In this document: positions 20,951 through 31,103 of the stretch, piece after piece
Layout: every line of letters begins with the position of its first letter
Position numbering within the stretch: the first letter of the stretch is position 1
NCBI GenBank assembly: GCA_964019425.1
Contig: OZ025806.1
Span: 187,501 to 251,500, forward strand
Origin: Flectonema sp. DT1601
Lineage: Eukaryota > Euglenozoa > Diplonemea > Diplonemida > Diplonemidae
Direction of reading: 5' to 3'
Length of the DNA stretch: 64,000 bases
Made by a program: the position numbers and the translations under genes
Notes under the pieces: model-generated
Told to the model about the DNA's origin: nothing
What the model saw: the letters and a program-made list of their open reading frames with translations, nothing else
Databases searched by the model: none

Positions 20951-21724
20951 CCTTTTAATTATTTTTTAAAGAAAAAACAATCAGTTTAGCGTCTTGACCA
21001 GGACGGAAAATAGAAAGTGATCGACATAGTCGATCGATAAAAAACAATGATAACATTGTTTATTCTTTTTTTTTTTTTTTTTTTTTTTTAATCCTTTTTA
21101 TTATTTTAAAGAAAAAACAATCAGTTTAGCGTCTTGACCAGGACGGAAAATAGAAAGTGATCGACATAGTCGATCGATAAAAAAACAATGATAACATTGT
21201 TTATTCTTTTTTTTTTTTTTTTTTTAAATTCTTTTTATTTATTTTTAAAGAAAAAAAACGGAAAATAAAAATTAGTCGACAAAGTCGAACGATAAAAAAA
21301 AACAATGATAACATTGTTTATTCTTTTTTTTTTTGTTTTTTTTTATATTCTTTTTTATTAATTTTGAAAAAAAAACAATCAGTTTAGCGTCTTGACCAGG
21401 ACGGAAAATAGAAAGTAATCGACATAGTCGATCGATAAAAAAAACAATGATAACATTGTTTACTCTTTTTTTTTTTTTTTTTTAAATTCTTTTTATTTTA
21501 AAAAGAAAAAAAACGGAAAATAGAAATTAGTCAACAAAGTCGAACGATAAAAAAAAAAACAATGATAACATTGTTTATTCTTTTTTTTTTATTTTTTTTT
21601 TTATATTCTTTTTTATTAATTTTGAAAAAAAAAACAATCAGTTTAGCGTCTTGACCAGGACGGAAAATAGAAAGTGATCGACATAGTCGATCGATAAAAA
21701 AAAAACAATGATAACATTGTTTAT

Positions 21725-21761
<37 letters not shown>

Positions 21762-24480
21762 CTTTTTTTTTTTTTAAAGAAAAAACAATCAGTTTAGCGT
21801 CTTGACCAGGACGGAAAATAGAAAGTAATCGACATAGTCGATCGATAAAAAAAACAATGATAACATTGTTTATTCTTTTTTTTTTTTTTTTTAAATCTTT
21901 TTATTTATTTTTTAAAAAGAAAAAAAAAAAACGGAAAATAGAAATTAGTCAACAACGTCGAACGATAAAAAAAAAAACAATGATAACATTGTTTATTCTT
22001 TTTTTTTTTATTTTTTTTTGTATTCTTTTTTATTAATTTTGAAAAAAAAACAATCAGTTTTGCGTCTTGACCAGGACGGAAAATAGAAAGTGATCGACAT
22101 AGTCGATCGATAAAAAAACAATGATAACATTGTTTATTCTTTTTTTTTTTTTTTTTTTTTTTAAATCCTTTTTATTATTTTTAAAGAAAAAACAATCAGT
22201 TTAGCGTCTTGACCAGGACGAAAAATAGAAAGTGATCGACATAGTCGATCGATAAAAAAACAATGATAACATTGTTTATTCTTTTTTTTTTTTTTCTTCT
22301 TTTTTTTAAATCCTTCTTTTTATTTTTTAAAGAAAAAACAATCAGTTTAGCGTCTTGACCAGGACGGAAAATAGAAAGTAATCGACATAGTCGATCGATA
22401 AAATAAAAACAATGATAACATTGTTTATTCCTTTTTTTTTTTTTTTTATTCTTTTTATTTATTTTTAAAGAAAAAAACGGAAAATAGAAAGTAATCGACA
22501 TAGTCGATCGATAAAAAAACAATGATAACATTGTTTATTCTTTTTTTTTTTTTTTTTTTTTTAAATTCTTTTTATTTATTTTTTAAGAAAAAAACGGAGA
22601 ATAGAAATTAGTCGACAAAGTCGAACGATAAAAAAACAATGATAACATTGTTTATTCTTTTTTTTATTTTTTTTTTTATATTCTTTTTTATTAATTTTGA
22701 AAAAAAAAAAAAAACAATCAGTTTAGCGTCTTGACCAGGACGGAAAATAGAAAGTAATCGACATAGTCGATCGATAAAAATACAATGATAACATTGTTTA
22801 ATCTTTTATAATTTTTTATTTTTTTTTTTGTTTTAAAAAAAAAAAAAAAAAACAAGCGGAATTGATCATAATGGGTGGTAGGGGTTGTTATAACTTCGTT
22901 TGAAAATTCTTCTTTTTTGATTTCTTTTTTTTTTTCTTTTTACAGGAGTTAAGATCACTTTCAGGAGACAACACATTAACAAGAGCAGCAAGCAGAGTTG
23001 ACACTATCAATTCAAATTTGAAATACCGGGAATTAATTTACAAGGAGGTATCTCAAGTGACTTGGTATCTCTAGCGTGTCGGTATCTCTGGAGTGCTGGT
23101 ATCTCGTATGTGCGTTGGTATCTCATGAGTGATGGTATCTCTTGTGCATTAGAGAAACGAAAAAGAATGTCATGACCATGACGGAAGAATTGAGGAATTG
23201 AGTTAACATGTTCAATTTAACTTATTTAAACTTTTTTTTTTTTTTTAACAGACCGTAACTATTTGAAAATAAAATGTAGATGGGAAACAGTGAAAAGTAA
23301 AATGGATGATAAAATTAAATGAGAAATATGACATAACAGACCAGATAGAGAGTATTAAAAGGAAATTGAAAAGGAAAAGAGAAACTAGGTTAACACTTAT
23401 TTAAAATTAAGACCGGTTAGTCAGTTTAAGGTCTTGACTAGGACCAACAAAAAAGAAAGAAAAAAAAATTTAACGATCAAGCTGAGCTGATCTTGTTTTT
23501 ATTACAAATAGGGGAGCGGGAGGGATGGAAGGAATAGAGGAAAAAAAAAAGAAAAGGTTGATCAATTGGATCTGATCGTCGAGAAGAGGAAATTTTTTTA
23601 AAGGTTGATCGGTATAGCCGATCGTTGAGAAAAATAAACAGATATAAATACAATCAGTTTAAATTAAAAAAAGAAAAAAAGATTAACGATCAAGCTGAGC
23701 TGATCTTGTTTTTATTACAAATAGGGGAGCGGGAGGGATGGAAGGAATAGAGGAAAAAAAAAGAAAAGGTTGATCAATTGGATCTGATCGTCGAGAAGAA
23801 GAAATTATTTTAAAGGTTGATCGGTATAGCCGATCGTCGAGAAAAATAAACAGATATAAATACAATCAGTTTAAATTAAAAAAAGAAAAAAAGATTAACG
23901 ATCAAGCTGAGCTGATCTTGTTTTTATTTAAAATTAGGGGAGCGGGAGGGATGGAAGGAATAAAGGAAAAAAAAAAAAAAAAAAGGTCGATCAATTGGAT
24001 CTGATCGTCGAGAAGAAGAAAACAATTATTTATAAAAAAAAAATGGTCGGTATAGCCGATCGTTGAGAAAAGAACAGATATAAATACAATCGGTTTTGGT
24101 GATCGACGAGTGGAGCGATCACTTGACAAGAAGGAAAAAGAAAGGACCGATTAATTGGGGCTTTGATTGTATTCCCAAGGCATGTTTTTTTTTTTTTTTT
24201 TTTTTTATTCATTTACATTATTATTTTTTTTTTTTTTTTTTTAAATTAATAATCACATTTTGTTCAAAAATATTTCATATTAGAGTAAAAGAAAAAGAAA
24301 AAAAGAAATAAGAGAAAAAAAAAAAAAAAAAAAACCATTGCTGGCCCCCTCACCACTCATAGAGGATGAGGAGGCCAGTAAGGCGTCACTCAAATCTATG
24401 CCAAGCCTTGGGAACTTGGATTGGGGTTTAGACCATTTATAATTAACAATTAACAATTAACCTGATTAACGTTATGATCT
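19808..24480 (-). mobile_element. LINE copy C, 5'-truncated 3' UTR joined head-to-tail to copy B
   Basis: This copy holds only 3' UTR, equivalent to 9457-14129 of copy B at a constant distance of 10351. Its 3' end touches the 5' end of copy B with no spacer. It is cut at 24480, just short of the coding part, and runs into a RepA scrap. Sub-arrays correspond one to one: satellite 20241-22806, GGTATCTC array 23048-23143 and 213-bp repeats 23469-24141. Even long homopolymers keep their length relative to B for most of the copy. Confidence 0.88.
20241..22806 (-). repeat. Three-hairpin satellite array (copy C)
   Basis: Nineteen-unit array equivalent to 9890-12455, with the same order of complete units and units lacking the first hairpin. 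Confidence 0.88.
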
Positions 24481-24485
24481 ATAAA

Positions 24486-24597
24486 GTTGTACTTGCTCAC
24501 TATGGGGGGTGATGCCAAACACCCAGAAGTACTAAACTACTTTCCTTCTTGCTGCCCAGGAGTTTCTGACCAGAACTAATAGAAAATAAAGTAGATT
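24486..24597 (-). mobile_element. RepA internal fragment
   Basis: About 112 bases match RepA positions 5650-5762 (GTTGTACTTGCTCACTATG through AGAAAATAAA). Both ends are missing. It fills the junction between truncated LINE copy C and the RNase H1-like frame. Confidence 0.75.
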
Positions 24598-24598
24598 C

Positions 24599-25294
24599 GT
24601 CCTGCGGGAGTCAGCCCAGCGATTCGTGGAGAGATACAACCCTCCGAAAGGGGGACCTGTAGTCACACCACCGCCAGGTGACAAATGGTACGCAGTGGTC
24701 AGGGGCCGAAAGACGGGTCTGTACGACTGCTGGCGGGAAGCGAGCTCGATGGTGAACGGGTACAGCAAAAACCAGTACAAGGCCTTCGACTCGCGGGAAG
24801 AAGCCTCTCTGTATTGGTGGGACCACATGGCAGGAGGACCCCAGCAGGACTCTCCTCGCATGTGCCTTTTCTTCGCCAGTCACAAGAACTCGGCCACCGG
24901 GAAGACGGGAGCGGCTGCCTGCCTGTTAGACACGCTCCTACACAAACTGACGGCTAGCTGGGTCGCGACACTCGACACCGCAGACCTCGGATCGGCCTCT
25001 TACTACGCCGCCCTCAAGGGAATCCAGGAGGTGAGTCAGCGGAATAGGAACACCACCTGGAGCTGCAGAGGAGACATGAGCGCATGGAGCGTGACGTCAC
25101 GGACGAGACTTGTTGGAGCTGTACCGGCCACATGGAGCTTTCTTGACCAGCCGAATGTCAACAACAACTGTGCGCAGTTTAAGGCTGAGGAGGCGTCCTC
25201 CCAAGAATGTTACTCACTGACGGATGTGCAGAGACGAGTCACGGACCTGGAAAGAGAGTTGGGAATAACCATCTTCATCCATTTTGTGATATGA
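24599..25294 (+). CDS. RNase H1-like frame: hybrid-binding domain plus degenerate RNase H fold
   Basis: The N-terminal part reads KWYAVVRGRKTGLYDCW, then YKAFDSREEASLYW, a clear match to the RNase H1 hybrid-binding (Cauli_VI-type) domain that grips RNA/DNA hybrids. The following stretch (LFFASHKNS, TGAAACLL, SASYYAALKGIQE) resembles an RNase H core, but the usual catalytic D of the FDGAS-like strand and the E of the AEY-like helix are not where expected. It is open from 24590 without an ATG before the domain; the usual listed start, GTG at 24626, is not credible. GC content is much higher than its surroundings. It could be an exon of a host gene, a pseudogene or part of a retroelement. Its last 30 bases and 3' flank are duplicated at 25949-26162. 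Confidence 0.55.
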   Translation, partial: VLRESAQRFVERYNPPKGGPVVTPPPGDKWYAVVRGRKTGLYDCWREASSMVNGYSKNQYKAFDSREEASLYWWDHMAGGPQQDSPRMCLFFASHKNSATGKTGAAACLLDTLLHKLTASWVATLDTADLGSASYYAALKGIQEVSQRNRNTTWSCRGDMSAWSVTSRTRLVGAVPATWSFLDQPNVNNNCAQFKAEEASSQECYSLTDVQRRVTDLERELGITIFIHFVI

Positions 25295-25477
25295 CTTGAT
25301 AAAATAAAGAATATTAATTTCACAGAGGAAACAAATTAAACAAATACTCACTAACGTCGGGGTAATGTTACATTCTTCGAGAGGTCGATTACTAAGACTT
25401 TGAAAAGCACCGAGGCAAGAGGTGCAACAAGCCATACAAAAGGGTAAACAATTAGAGGACCTCAGGAAGAAACACCC
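25264..25477 (+). repeat. 214-bp direct repeat, left copy
   Basis: This starts in the last codons of the RNase H1-like frame (AATAACCATCTTCATCC) and ends at GAAGAAACACCC. The same sequence recurs at 25949-26162, 685 bp downstream, with no length change. It carries AATAAA-like signals after the stop codon (25299-25312). Confidence 0.85.
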
Positions 25478-25493
25478 AGGGTGGGAGGGTGGG

Positions 25494-25948
25494 AAAAAGA
25501 TTAAAGTTTAAGTAAGTTCAATGAGGATTAAGCAAAATTTGCTAAGGAAAGGAATGAATTTCTGTTTTAATTAATAATGTACTGATACAGAATAACATCT
25601 CAAACATAGTGATCACTTATGCAACGAGAGCTAAAAGATCGATATAGACATTCCTAATCCAAAGACTAGGGTGCAGAGTGCATTTCAGCTAAGGGAGGAC
25701 CTTTTTCATTTTTCGTTCCGTTAGGACAGAAGAGTAATAAGTATAGAATAATTTTCGACGTACCAGAGCCTGCATAGCCGAGTGGATATGGTCGTCGACC
25801 GTAGATCGCTTGGGTAGCCGCGGCACGGGTTCGATTCCTGGCGACGGCACAATTTTTGGGGTTTTCAACCAGAAAATTATTAAGAAGAAAACAGTAAGGA
25901 AAGGGCACAAAATTGGACTTAGTGATCATTCCCTGAGTAAACTGAGAG
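25494..25948 (+). mobile_element. SINE-bearing element, copy 2
   Basis: A 455-bp element is shared with 47482-47936. It has a 270-bp AT-rich upstream part, a tRNA-like head at about 25769-25850 (A-box-like TAGCCGAGTGGA, B-box-like GGGTTCGATTCC), then a tail with TTTTCAACCAGAAAATT and an end CTGAGTAAACTGAGAGA. Acceptor arms do not pair, so it is not a working tRNA gene. The internal boxes could still direct RNA polymerase III. It sits between the two copies of the 214-bp direct repeat. Confidence 0.65.
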
Positions 25949-26162
25949 AATAACCATCTTCATCCATTTTGTGATATGACTTGATAAAATAAAGAATATT
26001 AATTTCACAGAGGAAACAAATTAAACAAATACTCACTAACGTCGGGGTAATGTTACATTCTTCGAGAGGTCGATTACTAAGACTTTGAAAAGCACCGAGG
26101 CAAGAGGTGCAACAAGCCATACAAAAGGGTAAACAATTAGAGGACCTCAGGAAGAAACACCC
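25949..26162 (+). repeat. 214-bp direct repeat, right copy
   Basis: Second copy of 25264-25477. The two copies flank the SINE-bearing element. They lack the TG...CA ends of an LTR, so I treat them as a flank duplication. Confidence 0.85.
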
Positions 26163-26314
26163 CAACGCCAGTAAAACCAAATTAATGTAATTAATGTAAA
26201 TAGAGTTAGATATATTATAATAATATTAGTATAATTTTGAATAACGCCGAGTTCAAGTCTTAAAGAATGACCCCACCGCTTGTAGAACCTTTGTATGAAT
26301 TGCTTCTGAAGAGC
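26163..26314. other. Unassigned 152-bp spacer
   Basis: AT-rich sequence between the direct repeat and the 3' end of LINE copy D. Nothing is recognised. Confidence 0.4.
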
Positions 26315-26711
26315 TGAATTTCGATAAGTGGGAAGTAACGGACTGGGAGCTTTTGGCTCCTGCCCTATTCCCGACGTAAACTTTCTTTTTATTTTTTTTT
26401 TTTTTTTAACAGGCCCAAAGGGCGACAATGATGGTTGCTGACCAAGGAATAATATTCAAATGAATTTTCGTTTCAAAGAAACGAACAGAATTAAGAGAGA
26501 GGTAGAGAAAAAAAAAAAAAAAAAAAAAAAGAAAGAATAGAAAAAAAATATGAAGAGGAAATAATCAAACATGAAAAAAAAAAAAAAAAATAAAATATAA
26601 ATAAAAAACGTTGTATGAAAAAGGAAAAAAAGAAAAAAAAAAGACCAGAAAAGGAAAGAGAAAATGAAAAGGTATAATATTATTGTGGGGATATGAGGAT
26701 AGCAGGGAGAT

Positions 26712-26748
<37 letters not shown>

Positions 26749-26749
<1 letters not shown>

Positions 26750-27002
26750 TTATTATTTAAAAAAAGGAAACAATCAGTTTAGCGTCTCGATCAGGACGGA
26801 AAATAGAAATTAATCGACATAGTCGATCGATAGAAAAAAAACAATGATAACATTGTTTATTCCTTTTTTTTTTTTTTTTTTTTATTCTTTTTATTTATTT
26901 TTAAAGAAAAAACAATCAGTTTAGCGTCCTGACCAGGACGGAAAATTGAAAGTGATCCACATAGTCGATCGATAGAAAAAAGACAATGATAACATTGTTT
27001 AT

Positions 27003-27035
<33 letters not shown>

Positions 27036-27427
27036 CTTTTAATTATTTTAAAGAAAAAACAATCAGTTTAGCGTCTTGACCAGGACGGAAAATAGAAAGT
27101 GATCGACATAGTCGATCGATAAAAAACAATGATAACATTGTTTATTCCTTTTTTTTTTCTTTTTTTTTTATTCTTTTTATTTATTTTTAAAGAAAAAACA
27201 ATCAGTTTAGCGTCCTGACCAGGACGGAAAATAGAAAGTAATCGACATAGTCGATCGATAAAAAAAAAACAATGATAACATTGTTTATTCCTTTTTTTTT
27301 TCTTTTTTTTTATTCTTTTTATTTATTTTTAAAGAAAAAACAATCAGTTTAGCGTCCTGACCAGGACGGAAAATTGAAAGTGATCGACATAGTCGATCGA
27401 TAAAAAAACAATGATAACATTGTTTAT

Positions 27428-27458
<31 letters not shown>

Positions 27459-29315
27459 CCTTTTAATTATTTTTTAAAGAAAAAACAATCAGTTTAGCGT
27501 CTTGACCAGGACGGAAAATAGAAAGTGATCGACATAGTCGATCGATAAAAAACAATGATAACATTGTTTATTCTTTTTTTTTTTTTTTTTTTTTTTTAAT
27601 CCTTTTTATTATTTTAAAGAAAAAACAATCAGTTTAGCGTCTTGACCAGGACGGAAAATAGAAAGTGATCGACATAGTCGATCGATAAAAAAACAATGAT
27701 AACATTGTTTATTCTTTTTTTTTTTTTTTTTTTAAATTCTTTTTATTTATTTTTAAAGAAAAAAAACGGAAAATAAAAATTAGTCGACAAAGTCGAACGA
27801 TAAAAAAAAACAATGATAACATTGTTTATTCTTTTTTTTTTTGTTTTTTTTTATATTCTTTTTTATTAATTTTGAAAAAAAAACAATCAGTTTAGCGTCT
27901 TGACCAGGACGGAAAATAGAAAGTAATCGACATAGTCGATCGATAAAAAAAACAATGATAACATTGTTTACTCTTTTTTTTTTTTTTTTTTAAATTCTTT
28001 TTATTTTAAAAAGAAAAAAAACGGAAAATAGAAATTAGTCAACAAAGTCGAACGATAAAAAAAAAAACAATGATAACATTGTTTATTCTTTTTTTTTTAT
28101 TTTTTTTTTTATATTCTTTTTTATTAATTTTGAAAAAAAAAACAATCAGTTTAGCGTCTTGACCAGGACGGAAAATAGAAAGTGATCGACATAGTCGATC
28201 GATAAAAAAAAAACAATGATAACATTGTTTATTCTTTTTTTTTTTTTTTTTTTTTTTTTAAATCCTTTTTTTTTTTTTAAAGAAAAAACAATCAGTTTAG
28301 CGTCTTGACCAGGACGGAAAATAGAAAGTAATCGACATAGTCGATCGATAAAAAAAACAATGATAACATTGTTTATTCTTTTTTTTTTTTTTTTTAAATC
28401 TTTTTATTTATTTTTTAAAAAGAAAAAAAAAAAACGGAAAATAGAAATTAGTCAACAACGTCGAACGATAAAAAAAAAAACAATGATAACATTGTTTATT
28501 CTTTTTTTTTTTATTTTTTTTTGTATTCTTTTTTATTAATTTTGAAAAAAAAACAATCAGTTTTGCGTCTTGACCAGGACGGAAAATAGAAAGTGATCGA
28601 CATAGTCGATCGATAAAAAAACAATGATAACATTGTTTATTCTTTTTTTTTTTTTTTTTTTTTTTAAATCCTTTTTATTATTTTTAAAGAAAAAACAATC
28701 AGTTTAGCGTCTTGACCAGGACGAAAAATAGAAAGTGATCGACATAGTCGATCGATAAAAAAACAATGATAACATTGTTTATTCTTTTTTTTTTTTTTCT
28801 TCTTTTTTTTAAATCCTTCTTTTTATTTTTTAAAGAAAAAACAATCAGTTTAGCGTCTTGACCAGGACGGAAAATAGAAAGTAATCGACATAGTCGATCG
28901 ATAAAATAAAAACAATGATAACATTGTTTATTCCTTTTTTTTTTTTTTTTATTCTTTTTATTTATTTTTAAAGAAAAAAACGGAAAATAGAAAGTAATCG
29001 ACATAGTCGATCGATAAAAAAACAATGATAACATTGTTTATTCTTTTTTTTTTTTTTTTTTTTTTAAATTCTTTTTATTTATTTTTTAAGAAAAAAACGG
29101 AGAATAGAAATTAGTCGACAAAGTCGAACGATAAAAAAACAATGATAACATTGTTTATTCTTTTTTTTATTTTTTTTTTTATATTCTTTTTTATTTTTTA
29201 TTAATTTTGAAAAAAAAAAAAAAACAATCAGTTTAGCGTCTTGACCAGGACGGAAAATAGAAAGTAATCGACATAGTCGATCGATAAAAATACAATGATA
29301 ACATTGTTTAATCTT
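26749..29315 (-). repeat. Three-hairpin satellite array (copy D)
   Basis: Equivalent to 9890-12455. One poly(T) tract is 5 bases shorter (near 28255), and a small insertion lies near 29190. Confidence 0.88.
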
Positions 29316-31103
29316 TTATAATTTTTTATTTTTTTTTTTGTTTTAAAAAAAAAAAAAAAAAAAAACAAGCGGAATTGATCATAATGGGTGGTAGGGGTTG
29401 TTATAACTTCGTTTGAAAATTCTTCTTTTTTGATTTCTTTTTTTTTTTCTTTTTACAGGAGTTAAGATCACTTTCAGGAGACAACACATTAACAAGAGCA
29501 GCAAGCAGAGTTGACACTATCAATTCAAATTTGAAATACCGGGAATTAATTTACAAGGAGGTATCTCAAGTGACTTGGTATCTCTAGCGTGTCGGTATCT
29601 CTGGAGTGCTGGTATCTCGTATGTGCGTTGGTATCTCATGAGTGATGGTATCTCTTGTGCATTAGAGAAACGAAAAAGAATGTCATGACCATGACGGAAG
29701 AATTGAGGAATTGAGTTAACATGTTCAATTTAACTTATTTAAACTTTTTTTTTTTTTTTAACAGACCGTAACTATTTGAAAATAAAATGTAGATGGGAAA
29801 CAGTGAAAAGTAAAATGGATGATAAAATTAAATGAGAAATATGACATAACAGACCAGATAGAGAGTATTAAAAGGAAATTGAAAAGGAAAAGAGAAACTA
29901 GGTTAACACTTATTTAAAATTAAGACCGGTTAGTCAGTTTAAGGTCTTGACTAGGACCAACAAAAAAGAAAGAAAAAAAAATTTAACGATCAAGCTGAGC
30001 TGATCTTGTTTTTATTACAAATAGGGGAGCGGGAGGGATGGAAGGAATAGAGGAAAAAAAAAAGAAAAGGTTGATCAATTGGATCTGATCGTCGAGAAGA
30101 GGAAATTTTTTTAAAGGTTGATCGGTATAGCCGATCGTTGAGAAAAATAAACAGATATAAATACAATCAGTTTAAATTAAAAAAAGAAAAAAAGATTAAC
30201 GATCAAGCTGAGCTGATCTTGTTTTTATTACAAATAGGGGAGCGGGAGGGATGGAAGGAATAGAGGAAAAAAAAAGAAAAGGTTGATCAATTGGATCTGA
30301 TCGTCGAGAAGAAGAAATTATTTTAAAGGTTGATCGGTATAGCCGATCGTCGAGAAAAATAAACAGATATAAATACAATCAGTTTAAATTAAAAAAAGAA
30401 AAAAAGATTAACGATCAAGCTGAGCTGATCTTGTTTTTATTTAAAATTAGGGGAGCGGGAGGGATGGAAGGAATAAAGGAAAAAAAAAAAAAAAAAAGGT
30501 CGATCAATTGGATCTGATCGTCGAGAAGAAGAAAACAATTATTTATAAAAAAAAAATGGTCGGTATAGCCGATCGTTGAGAAAAGAACAGATATAAATAC
30601 AATCGGTTTTGGTGATCGACGAGTGGAGCGATCACTTGACAAGAAGGAAAAAGAAAGGACCGATTAATTGGGGCTTTGATTGTATTCCCAAGGCATGTTT
30701 TTTTTTTTTTTTTTTTTATTATTCATTTACATTATTATTTTTTTTTTTTTTTTTTAAATTAATAATCACATTTTGTTCAAAAATATTTCATATTAGAGTA
30801 AAAGAAAAAGAAAAAAAGAAATAAGAGAAAAAAAAAAAAAAAAAAAACCATTGCTGGCCCCCTCACCACTCATAGAGGATGAGGAGGCCAGTAAGGCGTC
30901 ACTCAAATCTATGCCAAGCCTTGGGAACTTGGATTGGGGTTTAGACCATTTATAATTAACAATTAACAATTAACCTGATTAACGTTATGATCTGACGGAC
31001 ATAAACATATCGATAAAATAATACAAACAAAAACGAACAATAAATAATAAATAAGCTAAAAAACTAACTAAACAAAGTGATGTGAAAGTAAGGAAAAAGA
31101 GAA

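Noticed and set aside
25769-25850. Functional tRNA gene
   Set aside because: A- and B-box-like motifs are present, but acceptor arms do not pair and the segment is part of a dispersed repeat; called a SINE.
25264-26162. Pair of LTRs around a small retroelement
   Set aside because: The repeats lack TG...CA ends, no primer-binding or polypurine tract is seen, and the left copy overlaps a coding frame.
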